64,000 nt of DNA from Pseudogemmobacter bohemicus (GCF_003290025.1 NZ_QNHG01000002.1:124001-188000); one strand, 5' to 3'. Shown: positions 49,010-57,571, counted from the first letter of the stretch. Notes: generated by a model from the sequence alone, not told the origin. Numbers and translations: made by a program.

Positions 49010-49973
49010 AGTCACGGATTCCCTCGGCCAATGTCACCTGCGGAACATAGCGCAGATCAGCCCGCGCCCTGGAGATATCCAGCGTCAGGCTGCGGCCCAG
49101 CGAGGCCACGGCCTGGCGGGTCAGCACCGGCTCGACCTGCGGCCGGACCAGGTGATGCAGGGTCTCAAGCCCGGTGGCGATCGCCATGGCAACGCCATAG
49201 GACAGATGCCTGCGGCGCGGCGAGAGGCCGAAGAGATCCGCCGCTGCACCGGCAAGCTGCGAGAACCGCCAGGTCTCGCCCGAGGTGATGTTGAACGCCC
49301 GCCCTCCCGCCGTTTCCGCATGATCCGCCGCCAGCACCATCGCCCGCGCCGCATCCGAGACATGGGTGATGTCGATCAGCGCCTCGCCGCCGGCAATCAG
49401 CGGCAGCGTGCCGCGCCGCATCGCCGTCAGCAGGCGCGGCATCAGCGCACGGTCTCCGCGACCATAGATCGCGCGGGGGCGCAAAGCGACCACCCGCATC
49501 GTGCCGGGCTGGTCGTATGACAGGGCCAGCGCCTCGGATTCCGCTTTGGTACGGGCGTAATGGCTGGCAAAGCGGGCGGGCAGCAGAGCATCCTCGGCCA
49601 GATCAAAGCGGTCAGTGCCATCGGCATAGATGCTGGGCGAAGAGGCAAAGATGAAACGCTGCACCCCGGACGCGCGCGCGGCCTCCAGCAGGCGGCGGGT
49701 TGCATCGACATTCAGCGCCTGGAAATCGGCGGCGCGGCCCCAGGCCGAAGACAGCGCCGCGCAGTGGAAAACAGTCTCTGTGCCGGCCAGAAACGGGGTC
49801 AGTGACCCCGGATCGCAGAGGTCAAGCGGCAGAAACCGCGCCCCTTTCTGCGCCAGATCCGCCCCGGCGGCGGCATCGCGCCCCTGGGCGGTGACGCTCA
49901 TCCCTGCGGCCAGCAACTGGCGCGCGATACCGCCGCCCAGACAGCCGGTCGCCCCTGTGATCAGCACCGCCAT
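48999..49973 (-). CDS. Extended SDR / NAD(P)-dependent epimerase-dehydratase, 3-beta-HSD/OleD-like
   Basis: 324 residues. GATGCLGGGIARQLLAAG at the N-terminus binds NAD(P); VFHCAALSSAWGRAADFQALN, FASSPSIYADG, SHYARTKAESEAL (catalytic Tyr-Lys near 145) and RAIYGRGDRALMPRL are family blocks. It lies between KAS III and MBL genes with an ATGA overlap. In olefin/beta-lactone pathways an SDR of this class (OleD) reduces the 2-alkyl-3-ketoacid made by OleA. I infer a similar keto reduction, without knowing the chain. Confidence 0.85.
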   Translation of the reverse strand: MAVLITGATGCLGGGIARQLLAAGMSVTAQGRDAAAGADLAQKGARFLPLDLCDPGSLTPFLAGTETVFHCAALSSAWGRAADFQALNVDATRRLLEAARASGVQRFIFASSPSIYADGTDRFDLAEDALLPARFASHYARTKAESEALALSYDQPGTMRVVALRPRAIYGRGDRALMPRLLTAMRRGTLPLIAGGEALIDITHVSDAARAMVLAADHAETAGGRAFNITSGETWRFSQLAGAAADLFGLSPRRRHLSYGVAMAIATGLETLHHLVRPQVEPVLTRQAVASLGRSLTLDISRARADLRYVPQVTLAEGIRDYAA

Positions 49974-50986
49974 CAGTAGCGCACCACCATACCGCCAAGC
50001 GACACCCCGGCAGAGGTGCCGACCAGCATCGCAAGATCACCCCGCTTCAGCCGCCCCGAAGTGATCGCATGATGCAAAGCCGTCGGAATCGAGGTGGCGA
50101 TCTGATTGCCGAGGCTGCCAAAGGTGCGGATCACCTTTTCCAGCGGCACGCCCAGCCGCGCCAGCCCATGATCCAGCGCCGGGCCCGAGGCCTGATGCGG
50201 CACGATACAGGCCAGATCGCGGTAGCCGATCCCGGCCTCGGCCATGAGCGCCTTGAGAAAACGCGGCAGATAGCGCGCCGAGATCCGGAAAGCGGTCTGG
50301 CCATCCATATGGAAGACATTGGTGCGGCCCAGCAATTCGGGGTCACGGGCACCGCCGTAACGGGTGCCGCCGCCCTCCAGCACGCAGGCGGCCTGACCTT
50401 CGGAATAGGTCTCGAAGCGGCTGGCCAGCACGCCCTCCCGATCATCGGCCCCCAGCACCACCGCCGCCGCGCCATCACCGAAAATCGCCGCCGTATCGGG
50501 TTCGGCCCAGTCCAGCCCGACCGAGGCGATATCGGCGGAAAAGACCAGCACACGCCGCGCCCGGCCGGCCGCGATCCGCAACGCGGCGAGGTCCAGCGCC
50601 TGGACAAAGCTGAGACAGGTCGCGTTCACATCATAGGAGGGCACCCCGGATTTCCCCAGGCCCAGCCGCGCCTGCACCAGCGTCGCGGTCGAGGGAATCG
50701 CCTGTTCCATTACCCCGCAGGCACCGAGAATCAGGTCCAGATCGCTGGCTTTCATCCTTGCCGCCCGCAACGCCTGCGCCGCCGCCTCGGCCGCCATCAT
50801 CGACGAGCTTTCGCCCTGGCCCGCGACATGGCGGACGGCAAGCCCATAGCGCGCCTCGGTGGTGCCATCGGCCCAGCCGAAACGATGGTCGATTTCGGCC
50901 GAGGTCAGGCGGTGGCGGGGCAGATAGGTTCCGGTGCCAAGGATGCGCATCGCGGCGGGGGTAACCCGGTTGGACAGACTCGGCAT
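49973..50986 (-). CDS. Beta-ketoacyl-ACP synthase III-like condensing enzyme
   Basis: 337 residues of the thiolase fold. The catalytic triad is complete: Cys in DVNATCLSFVQAL (about 124), His in CIVPHQASGPAL (about 264) and Asn in FGSLGNQIATSIP (about 294). The start at 50986 has AAGGTG upstream and gives a 12-residue tail before MRILGTGTYLP. It is not in a fatty-acid synthesis operon (no plsX, rpmF or himA nearby) but opens a coupled cassette under a TetR regulator, so a special acyl product is likely. A 13-bp operator lies only 12 bp before the start codon. Confidence 0.9.
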   Translation of the reverse strand: MPSLSNRVTPAAMRILGTGTYLPRHRLTSAEIDHRFGWADGTTEARYGLAVRHVAGQGESSSMMAAEAAAQALRAARMKASDLDLILGACGVMEQAIPSTATLVQARLGLGKSGVPSYDVNATCLSFVQALDLAALRIAAGRARRVLVFSADIASVGLDWAEPDTAAIFGDGAAAVVLGADDREGVLASRFETYSEGQAACVLEGGGTRYGGARDPELLGRTNVFHMDGQTAFRISARYLPRFLKALMAEAGIGYRDLACIVPHQASGPALDHGLARLGVPLEKVIRTFGSLGNQIATSIPTALHHAITSGRLKRGDLAMLVGTSAGVSLGGMVVRY

Positions 50987-50998
50987 GGCACACCTTAT

Positions 50999-51065
50999 TG
51001 AACATTGTTCACTAACTCTTGACCTGCGCCGGGCTTTCCGTCAAGAAGTTTCTGAACAACGTTCA
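50999..51065. promoter_or_regulatory. Two TetR-type operators between the cassette and its regulator
   Basis: Perfect 13-bp palindromes TGAACATTGTTCA (50999-51011) and TGAACAACGTTCA (51053-51065), consensus TGAACAWYGTTCA, sit 54 bp apart centre to centre. Between them CTTGAC and GTCAAG face each other (about 51018-51045) and can serve as divergent -35 elements (TTGACC plus strand, TTGACG minus strand). One protein can thus control both directions. Confidence 0.8.
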
Positions 51066-51092
51066 GTTGGCAATACCAGACGGAGGCTGACC

Positions 51093-51692
51093 ATGAGCCG
51101 ACCACAGCGCGTGCCGCGGGCAGAGCTGCGCCAGGCCATTCTGGAATCGGCGCGTGGCATATTGGACCGCGAGGGGGCGCCCGGCCTCTCCGCCCGCGCC
51201 ATCGCGCGCGAGATCGGCTATACGGCGGCCTCGATCTACAATGTCTTCGGCTCGATGTCCGACATCCTGATGGAGGTGAACCGCGACACCTTTGCCCGGC
51301 TGGAACAGCTGTTCGACAGCCTGCCCGCCACCGGCACTCCGGCGGCGCGGCTGCATCTGATCTGTCAGGCCTATATCTCCTTCATGCGCCGCAACCCGGC
51401 TTTGTGGAGCGCCCTTTTCGGCGGCATCCGGCAGCGCGAGAATTTCCCGGACTGGTATGGCGAGGCGATACGCGGGCTGATGGGGCGGCTGGCGCTGCTT
51501 TTATGCGAACATGCACCCGAGCTGGACCCGGAACGCGCCGGGCGGCTGACCGAACAGCTTTATGTTGCGGTGCATGGCGCCGTGGCGCTGGAGGTGGATC
51601 GCCGGCTCGACATCCTGACCGCGCAGAGTGCCAGCGAGATCGCCGCCTCGGTGCTGGATGCGATGCTCAGCCGATTGAAGCCGAAGGCCTGA
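51093..51692 (+). CDS. TetR/AcrR-family regulator of the cassette
   Basis: 199 residues. N-terminal DNA-binding domain: LRQAILESARGILDREGAPG, LSARAIAREIGYTAASIYNV and FGSMSDILMEV. The ligand domain is helical, with WYGEAIRGLMGRLALLL and QLYVAVHGAVALE. It resembles the group with a WHG/TetR C-terminal domain that binds acyl compounds or hydrophobic effectors. GGAGG lies before the start. The two palindromes upstream are its obvious targets. Confidence 0.9.
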   Translation: MSRPQRVPRAELRQAILESARGILDREGAPGLSARAIAREIGYTAASIYNVFGSMSDILMEVNRDTFARLEQLFDSLPATGTPAARLHLICQAYISFMRRNPALWSALFGGIRQRENFPDWYGEAIRGLMGRLALLLCEHAPELDPERAGRLTEQLYVAVHGAVALEVDRRLDILTAQSASEIAASVLDAMLSRLKPKA

Positions 51693-51695
51693 GCA

Positions 51696-52730
51696 GTGAA
51701 CGGGGCCTTTATTCTGGGTTCGGCGCGCTGCGGCTCGACGCTGGTATCCGATCTGATCCGGCTGCATCCGGAGCTGCTCAGCCTGTCCGAGGTGTTCTCG
51801 ACCGCCGGCGCCCGGGCCTTTCCGCATGGTCGCCTCACGGCGCGGCAATTCTGGCGCGGTCTGGCCCGGCCCACCCGGATCGGGACGCTGGCCGGCAACC
51901 CAAAGCGGGCGCCGCGCGAGTTTCTTTACGGCAGCCAGAAAGGTAATCGCCATGACCCGTTCCACTGCCCGCCGCTCCTCCAGGTGGCGCTGCCGCATCT
52001 GAGCGCGGCGCCCGATGATCTGTTCGACGCGCTGGCGGCGGAGGTGGCGGGCTATCCCCGGCAATCGGTGGCCGATCACTACCGACAGCTTTTCGACGGG
52101 ATGGCACGGCGGCAGAACCGCCGGGTCTGGGTCGAGCGTTCGGGCGGCTCGCTGGTTGCCACGCGGACCCTGGCGGCGCTGTTCCCTAAGGCGCGGCTGG
52201 TCCTGCTGACTCGGAGCGGGCCGGAGACTGTGCTCTCGATGTGCGATTATCCCGCGACCCGGCTGGCGGCGCGGATGTGGCACCGGCTGCGTGGTATCGG
52301 CATCGACCTGCTGGATCCCCTGCGCCATTACGGGCGCGGGCGGGTCTGGCCGGTCCTGCAGGCGCTGAGCTTTGCCATGCCGGTGACGCCGATGCTTGAT
52401 GACCCGGCAGAGCCGGAGCTGCTGGCGCGATTCTGGTCGGAAATGATGATCCGGGGCGCGCGGGAACTGGCGGCGCTGCCGGCTTCGCGCTGGCAGCCGC
52501 TGTCCTATGAGGCGCTGGTTGCGGCGCCGGAGCGCGAATTGACCGCGCTGGCGAAAGCTCTTGGCGTCGACGCCCCGGCCTCCTGGCTCAGCGAGGCAGG
52601 CGCCCTGCCGCTCCCGCGCCCCTCGCGGGCCGCGCAGCTGGCAGTAAAGGACCGCGCGCGGCTTGAAGCCGCCTGCGCTCCGGGTGAGGCTGCACTGGCT
52701 GCCCTGACCGCCAGTCGATCTGCGGCGTAA
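51696..52730 (+). CDS. Sulfotransferase-family protein
   Basis: 344 residues starting with GTG, 3 nt after the tetR stop. The 5'-phosphosulfate-binding loop ILGSARCGSTLVSDLIRLHP is at about 6-25 and the 3'-phosphate-binding stretch ALFPKARLVLLTRSGPETVLS at about 160-180. C-terminal FWSEMMIRGARELAAL and SYEALVAAPERELTALAKAL are also typical (YEDLV...P...L..L..FLG). Such enzymes move sulfate from PAPS to a hydroxyl or amine; some family members act as plain binding proteins. Coupled to the regulator of the KAS III cassette, it may tailor the same product. Confidence 0.8.
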   Translation: MNGAFILGSARCGSTLVSDLIRLHPELLSLSEVFSTAGARAFPHGRLTARQFWRGLARPTRIGTLAGNPKRAPREFLYGSQKGNRHDPFHCPPLLQVALPHLSAAPDDLFDALAAEVAGYPRQSVADHYRQLFDGMARRQNRRVWVERSGGSLVATRTLAALFPKARLVLLTRSGPETVLSMCDYPATRLAARMWHRLRGIGIDLLDPLRHYGRGRVWPVLQALSFAMPVTPMLDDPAEPELLARFWSEMMIRGARELAALPASRWQPLSYEALVAAPERELTALAKALGVDAPASWLSEAGALPLPRPSRAAQLAVKDRARLEAACAPGEAALAALTASRSAA

Positions 52731-52907
52731 ACCTGGACGAAACATGGCATTACGCGGGCGATAAGACCCGGTTTTAATTACTAGAATGCCCGGCTCCAAC
52801 GCTGTGAAAACCTCGTCTTAATCACGCTCCTGCTTTGCTGATCCTCGCGACGGGTGAGGGTTGGGTGGCCTGATGACCCCGCCGCTTTTGGTGGAAAGGG
52901 GTTTGTC

Positions 52908-53411
52908 ATGAATCGTGTCTCGGCCCGATTGCGGGTGGGGTTTCTTGTTCTTTGTGTTGCGGGCATTGTCGGGGTCCTTCCGCCCACCGGCCCGCGCGAG
53001 GCGGATGCGCAGGTGCGCCCGACCCATATGGGGGCCGTCAAGACGGGGACGGTAAAGGTCGTGCGCTCGGATCCCGGCGGACTGATCGGTGTGCGCAACC
53101 GCGAGGTTCAGCGTCTGCGCGCCAGCGGCGACCGTGTCGAGCTGCGCGGCACCTGCAATTCTGCTTGCACCATGTATCTCGGGCTGGACAATATCTGTAT
53201 CGACCGCCGCGCGAGCTTCGGCTTTCACGGACCCAGTTCTTACGGCAAGCCGCTGCCGGTACCCGAGTTCGAGCGCTGGTCGCAGATCATGGCGCAAAGC
53301 TACCGCGAGCCCTTGAAAAGCTGGTTCCTGGAAACGGCGCGGCACAATATCTCGGGCCAGATCCGGCTGAGCGGGACCGAGCTGATCCGCCTCGGCTACC
53401 CGGAATGCTAG
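52908..53411 (+). CDS. Exported ClpP/crotonase-fold-like protein (COG3904 type)
   Basis: 167 residues. A signal peptide (LRVGFLVLCVAGIVGVL, cleavage around ADAQV) is followed by VVRSDPGGLIGVRNREVQRL, where SPGG-like SDPGG forms the oxyanion region, and by RGTCNSACTMYLGLDN with the serine/cysteine of the family's C-SACT box, then SFGFHGP. Periplasmic proteins of this kind with a ClpP fold are common in Rhodobacteraceae; their substrates are unknown. AAGGGG precedes the start. It stands alone. Confidence 0.7.
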   Translation: MNRVSARLRVGFLVLCVAGIVGVLPPTGPREADAQVRPTHMGAVKTGTVKVVRSDPGGLIGVRNREVQRLRASGDRVELRGTCNSACTMYLGLDNICIDRRASFGFHGPSSYGKPLPVPEFERWSQIMAQSYREPLKSWFLETARHNISGQIRLSGTELIRLGYPEC

Positions 53412-53606
53412 CCAGTTGATCCAGGGGTCTACAGGGGGCCCACCCCCGGTGCGCGGTTCGGGCTGCAATGACGTTGTTTCAGGCCTCTGATTGTGAAGTT
53501 TTTATCGCAAGAATCATGTTTCGTAATCGTTTCCTGGCTCCCAGCTTCCGGCTCTCATCGTGATGGGTTCTTTGGACCCTGGTGCTTGTTGGAATGGATT
53601 TTCTCC

Positions 53607-53996
53607 ATGGAGACTACATTGGAGGTTCTCCCGGTTGGCGGTCGTGGCCGTCGGAACCGGAAGCGGCCTGATGAGGTGAAGGCCCCGATCGTGGCGGCGA
53701 CGCTGACGCCGGGTATCACGGTGCATGCCGTGGCGCGGCGTCATGGTGTTCCGGCGAACCACGTTTTTGCCTGGCGCATACTGGCGCGGAAAGGGCGGCT
53801 GGTGCTGCCAGCGCCGGAGGGTCCGGTGGAATTTGCCTCGTTGATGATTGGCCCCGTTGGTGATGGACCGCGTTGTGCCGTGGGCGCTGTGGAGCGGCCC
53901 GAGATCATCGCGGGCGCGGTGGCGATCCGTTTGGAAACCGGAGCCTCGGCGGAGCGGATTGCGTCGGTCGTGCGCGCCCTGGCTGCCAGCCCATGA
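53607..53996 (+). CDS. IS66 accessory protein TnpA
   Basis: 129 residues. The N-terminal helix-turn-helix region (RPDEVKAPIVAATLTPGITV, then HAVARRHGVPANHVFAWR) is the transposase-8-like domain found in IS66 TnpA. The C-terminus ends ASAERIASVVRALAASP, the usual place of the conserved RIxxVVRAL tail. The start METTLEVLPVGG is chosen at 53607. Its TGA overlaps the TnpB start (ATGA), the normal IS66 coupling. Confidence 0.8.
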   Translation: METTLEVLPVGGRGRRNRKRPDEVKAPIVAATLTPGITVHAVARRHGVPANHVFAWRILARKGRLVLPAPEGPVEFASLMIGPVGDGPRCAVGAVERPEIIAGAVAIRLETGASAERIASVVRALAASP

Positions 53997-54178
53997 TGTT
54001 CCCCTTGAACCAGGTGCGGATCATGGTCGCGACGAAGCCGGTCGACTTCCGGAAGGGGCATGACGGCCTGGCTGCACTGGTGTCGTCGGTGCGGCGCAAG
54101 GAACCGTTCACGGGCACGGGCACGGGCACGGTGTTTGTGTTCCGCTCGCGCCGGGCTGACAGGCTGAAGCTGCTTTAG
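53993..54178 (+). pseudogene. IS66 TnpB, cut by a nonsense codon
   Basis: 61 residues from MMFPLNQVRIMVATKPVDFR through KGHDGLAALV to RADRLKLL, then TAG where active proteins have a hydrophobic residue before WDGTGLV. Complete TnpB is about 115 residues. A GGCACG hexamer is repeated three times (FTGTGTGTVF), a small expansion over the usual FDGTVF. Non-functional. Confidence 0.8.
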
Positions 54179-54377
54179 TGGGATGGCACGGGTCTGGTGA
54201 TGGCCTGCAAGCCGCCGATTGCGAAGGGTTCGTGCCGAATACTGTCGAAGCGGTAGCTATGAGCACATCGCTCCTTACGGGAAGGCTTCGACCGGGTCAT
54301 AAGGCAACCCTGACGGCATAGAGGCGCAACCCGCATAGCGCCGCAGAAAGCAATCCCGCAACAGATCCGATACTCTG

Positions 54378-55172
54378 TTAACCTGATCTGCGCGCCAGCA
54401 ACACGAGGGCGTTCTGAGCAGGGGATACGCTGGCGGTTGTCAGCGAGTCGCGTACTATATAGTTTCTGACCAGTTTCTCCATTTTCCCCGCGTCAGCAAA
54501 TTGACTCACTGATGAATTGCCAAACTGGCTTTGTGTGCGGGATTTGAGAACACGCAGCTGTTGATCGATATCGAGATTACTGAACCCGGTTGGCAGACCA
54601 AGGGCCTTTTCGAAGACCTGACGCAGCGGCTTGTTGCCCATAATGGTAAACCATTTCGTATCCTCACTCGCTGAGGATTGCGCCAGTTTCCCAAGCTCTC
54701 TTTCCGTATTCAATGCAAGGCGGAAGGAGTCGTTTTTCTCTCCCACCGCCGCTTCGAACTGACGCGCATAATATTGATTCAGCAGGGCATCCGCAAAGCC
54801 ATCATCAAGGGTCTTTGGCACCTGGGTTCCATCCAGACCAAAGCTCGCGGCAAAGGCACGGTAGCTTTTATCGGCAAGCCTGTTGGACAGGTCACTCGCG
54901 GAATCAACGCCGTCGGAAAGGACCTTTCTGACAAAGGCCTTTGCGTTGATATCCTGCTCCAGCCCGAAGGCGGAGAGCGCGACCTTCAGCAACCGGCGAT
55001 CAGAAACCAGATCCTCGGCAGAGGTTACGGTTCCGATCTTATCGCGAAAATACTGCGCCTCGCGCTGATTCACCTGGGACTGCTGGAATGCCTTTTCCTG
55101 CGCTGGCAGGGTTCGTTTGAGCAAGAGCCAGCCGCCATAACCATCGGCCGGCAGAACTGGCTGAAAGCTCAT
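54378..55172 (-). CDS. DUF1217 flagellar-locus protein
   Basis: 264 residues, rich in helices: SQVNQREAQYFRDKIGTV, VSDRRLLKVALSAFGLEQDI, KSYRAFAASFGLDGT and YYARQFEAAVGEKND. DUF1217 proteins occur beside flagellar genes in Rhodobacteraceae and may be cell-envelope or rod/hook-associated; no enzyme motif is visible. The start at 55172 lies 2 nt after the flbT stop. Last gene of the flaF-flbT unit. IS66 debris follows it, so its downstream flank has been reshaped. Confidence 0.75.
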   Translation of the reverse strand: MSFQPVLPADGYGGWLLLKRTLPAQEKAFQQSQVNQREAQYFRDKIGTVTSAEDLVSDRRLLKVALSAFGLEQDINAKAFVRKVLSDGVDSASDLSNRLADKSYRAFAASFGLDGTQVPKTLDDGFADALLNQYYARQFEAAVGEKNDSFRLALNTERELGKLAQSSASEDTKWFTIMGNKPLRQVFEKALGLPTGFSNLDIDQQLRVLKSRTQSQFGNSSVSQFADAGKMEKLVRNYIVRDSLTTASVSPAQNALVLLARRSG

Positions 55173-55173
55173 C

Positions 55174-55578
55174 TCAACCCCCACCCGTTGCCATGAGTCG
55201 GCTCTCGCGGGGCAAAAGCCCCCGAAGCGCCTTGAGAACCTGATAGTGCTGCTCTTCCAGCACGGCCTGGCTTGCCAGCGTCAGCAAGCGGCGGCTGTCG
55301 GGATCGGTCAGCACCTGGCTGAGCTGCTCGATCCCGCGCAAGAGCTGCGACCTCGTGTCCCCAGGAACTGCATCACCGGAAAGCACCAGCTGGGCGATAT
55401 AGCAGACCCGGCGCACCGGCGTATTGGCCTCTTCCGGATGCAGGGCATCACGCAACCGGAGAATATTCGCATTGGGCGTCATCACGGCAAGACGCGAGCG
55501 CTTGTCGCCGTTTTCGATCACCGCACCATTGATCAGGACCCGTTCATGCGGCCCCAGTTTCAGAACCAGCCCGGTCAT
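55174..55578 (-). CDS. flbT: Flagellin synthesis regulator FlbT
   Basis: 134 residues: LVLKLGPHERVLINGAVIEN at the N-terminus and DPDSRRLLTLASQAVLEEQHYQ-like C-terminal region are FlbT hallmarks. In Caulobacter FlbT binds flagellin mRNA and limits its translation until the hook is complete. Start overlaps the flaF stop (ATGA). The C-terminal tail RLMATGGG is short. Found with flaF in nearly all alphaproteobacterial flagellin loci. Confidence 0.92.
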   Translation of the reverse strand: MTGLVLKLGPHERVLINGAVIENGDKRSRLAVMTPNANILRLRDALHPEEANTPVRRVCYIAQLVLSGDAVPGDTRSQLLRGIEQLSQVLTDPDSRRLLTLASQAVLEEQHYQVLKALRGLLPRESRLMATGGG

Positions 55579-55946
55579 GTGGCTGCTCCTTCACCACGCA
55601 GGCCCCGCAGGACAGCCTTGTTGATTTCGATAAGCACGCCGGCATCAGCACTGTTCTGACGGATTTTCCGGCTATGTTCGGCGGTGAAGCGATAGAGATA
55701 AAACAGGCGCGCCCGCAGCAGATCGGGAAGGCCATTGCCCGGCCCGGCGACATCGGCGGCGAGAGTCGACCAGAGTTTTTCGTTGCTGAAAACAGCCTCG
55801 AGAAAACCGCTGAGATCTTCCTTGCGCCGCTGATCTGCGGCAACCAGACGCTGGGTGATGCGCGCGATAACCTCGTATTCGGCCATGCGCGGCGTGCGGA
55901 TCGGCGCGGTGGGCTGTGCATAGGCAAGGTTGGAGCTGAGAGTCAT
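55575..55946 (-). CDS. flaF: Flagellin secretion/assembly protein FlaF
   Basis: 123 residues. MAEYEVIARITQRL (family YE-I-A-R-T motif), NEKLWSTLAADVAGPGNGLP and LFYLYRFTAEHSRKIR match FlaF, which is needed for flagellin synthesis and export and acts opposite to FlbT. It begins 68 bp after the flagellin stop, beyond a hairpin. Confidence 0.92.
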   Translation of the reverse strand: MTLSSNLAYAQPTAPIRTPRMAEYEVIARITQRLVAADQRRKEDLSGFLEAVFSNEKLWSTLAADVAGPGNGLPDLLRARLFYLYRFTAEHSRKIRQNSADAGVLIEINKAVLRGLRGEGAAT

Positions 55947-55982
55947 TCTGACAGGTTCCGTTATTGAGGTAATTCAATAGGA

Positions 55983-56008
55983 TGGCCGGGACCCCAAGGC
56001 CCCGGCCA
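55983..56008 (-). terminator. Hairpin after the flagellin gene
   Basis: TGGCCGGG (55983-55990) and CCCGGCCA (56001-56008), perfect 8-bp stem, 6 bp after the flagellin stop and followed on the minus strand by TCCTATTGAATT. A weak terminator or mRNA-stabilising end that separates highly expressed flagellin from flaF. Confidence 0.6.
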
Positions 56009-56014
56009 GGGGCC

Positions 56015-57571
56015 TTAACGGAACAGTGACAGCAGGTTCTGCGGTTGCTGATTGGCGATGGAAAGCGCCTGGATGCCCAGCTGTTGCTGGACCTGAAGCG
56101 CCTGGAGACGGGCCGAAGCCTCCTCCATATCGGCATCGACAAGCGTGCCGATCCCCGCAGTCATCGCATCGGTCAGAGACGAGACAAAGCTGGTCTGGGT
56201 GTCGATCCGGCCCTGGGCCGAGCCGAATTCGGCGGCGGCATCAATGGCCTTATTGATCATGGTCTCGATATTGGTCAGCGCGGCGCGCGCGCCTTCGGCG
56301 GTGGTCACGTCGATTGCATCAAGACCGAACAGCCCGCCCGAAGCCTTGCCATTCACGGTGCCGGAGCTGGCCGCAATCGCACGGGCGGTATCGGAAGAGT
56401 TGTCGATATTCAGCTGCCAGGCGCCGGTTGAGCTCTGGCCAACTTTGGTGGTGAGACCGGGCACATCGCCGGCATCGATTGCGATCTTCAGGCCGCGCAC
56501 GACATCCTCGGTGGTTTCGCCCTTGCCTGCGATATAGCTATAGGCGACGCCACCGACATTGAGCGTGTAACCGTCGCCATCTTTGACGGCATTGCCACCA
56601 AAGACATAGGTTTCGGCTCGTTGCCCGATGGTCGCGACCGAACCGGCGACGGTGCCCTGACCAGCGGTCGGGATGGTCGGTGCGGCCATGCCGGCGACAT
56701 GTTCAACGGTCACCTCCTCGAAAGCCCGGCTCGACTGAATATCGACGTTCGCGGTACCGTTCAGAACCGCCGTTACGCCCTCAAGGCCCAGCTTGTTGAC
56801 CTCGCTGATCATGCGGGTCGCTGATTCGGCCGCCGTCATCGCGACGCCTGTATCATTGGTGAAGGTGACGGTCTGGCCGTTGATCTTCAGCGTTGCCGAA
56901 GCACCGATCGCCAGCGCAGCACCGGCCAGGCGGGCCGAATTTGCGCCATTGGTGATGCTGGTTACAGCGGTGCCGGCCTTGTCCACCGGAGCGCTGATAT
57001 TGCCGGTGATCACTGCAACCCCTGCCAGGATCTGCGGCGACCCGGTGGAAACGCCCAGGGTGCCGTTGCTGGCACTGAGGTCCTGACGGGCAACCGTGAT
57101 ATCCGAGGTGGTGACACCCGAATCCGACCGATCCAGCGAGGCGAGGAATTTCACATCATCGGTGCCGGAAACCAGATTCAGGCCGCTGAACTGGGCGCCG
57201 CTGACGATACCGGCGATCTGATTACGCAGCGCGTCGATATCGGTTTGCAGCTTTTCGCGCGGCACATTCTCGCTTTGTGCCGAGACGATTTTCTCTTTCA
57301 TATTGTTGAGAAGGCCTTCGATCTTCTCCGATGCCTCGCGGGCGACCGAGAGCGAGGACGAGCCGAGTGCGAGGCTGTCCGAGATGCCCTTGAACCCTTT
57401 CACGTCGGATTCCATCACCTTCGAGATCGACCAGACCGCAGCATTGTCGCGTGCGGTGGCGACGGTCTTGCCGGTGGAAATCTCCGACTGGACCTTGTTC
57501 ATATTGCCATTGATGGATTTGAGGGTCTGCAGCGCGACCATTGCGCTGGAATTCGTCAGGATGGACGACAT
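56015..57571 (-). CDS. fliC: Flagellin
   Basis: 518 residues. The conserved N-terminal D0/D1 (MSSILTNSSAMVALQTLKSI, then NMNKVQSEISTGKTVATARDN) and C-terminal D1/D0 (MTAGIGTLVDADMEEASARL, then QALQVQQQLGIQALSIANQQ) frame a variable middle of some 270 residues with two HVAG- and TVTF-type beta modules. It is longer than the compact 390-residue flagellins common in alphaproteobacteria because of this insert. The start at 57571 is favoured over the much longer upstream frame, which lacks flagellin sequence. Exported by the flagellar type III system. Confidence 0.95.
   Translation of the reverse strand: MSSILTNSSAMVALQTLKSINGNMNKVQSEISTGKTVATARDNAAVWSISKVMESDVKGFKGISDSLALGSSSLSVAREASEKIEGLLNNMKEKIVSAQSENVPREKLQTDIDALRNQIAGIVSGAQFSGLNLVSGTDDVKFLASLDRSDSGVTTSDITVARQDLSASNGTLGVSTGSPQILAGVAVITGNISAPVDKAGTAVTSITNGANSARLAGAALAIGASATLKINGQTVTFTNDTGVAMTAAESATRMISEVNKLGLEGVTAVLNGTANVDIQSSRAFEEVTVEHVAGMAAPTIPTAGQGTVAGSVATIGQRAETYVFGGNAVKDGDGYTLNVGGVAYSYIAGKGETTEDVVRGLKIAIDAGDVPGLTTKVGQSSTGAWQLNIDNSSDTARAIAASSGTVNGKASGGLFGLDAIDVTTAEGARAALTNIETMINKAIDAAAEFGSAQGRIDTQTSFVSSLTDAMTAGIGTLVDADMEEASARLQALQVQQQLGIQALSIANQQPQNLLSLFR

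Larger units (their letters stand above)
53607..54220 (+). mobile_element. IS66-family insertion sequence remnant
   Basis: Contains the first accessory gene, intact, and a truncated TnpB; the large transposase TnpC is absent and no inverted ends could be found. Homology to TnpB appears to continue through the stop codon at 54176-54178 (WDGTGLVMACK) and is lost by about 54220, where unrelated sequence begins. Confidence 0.75.
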
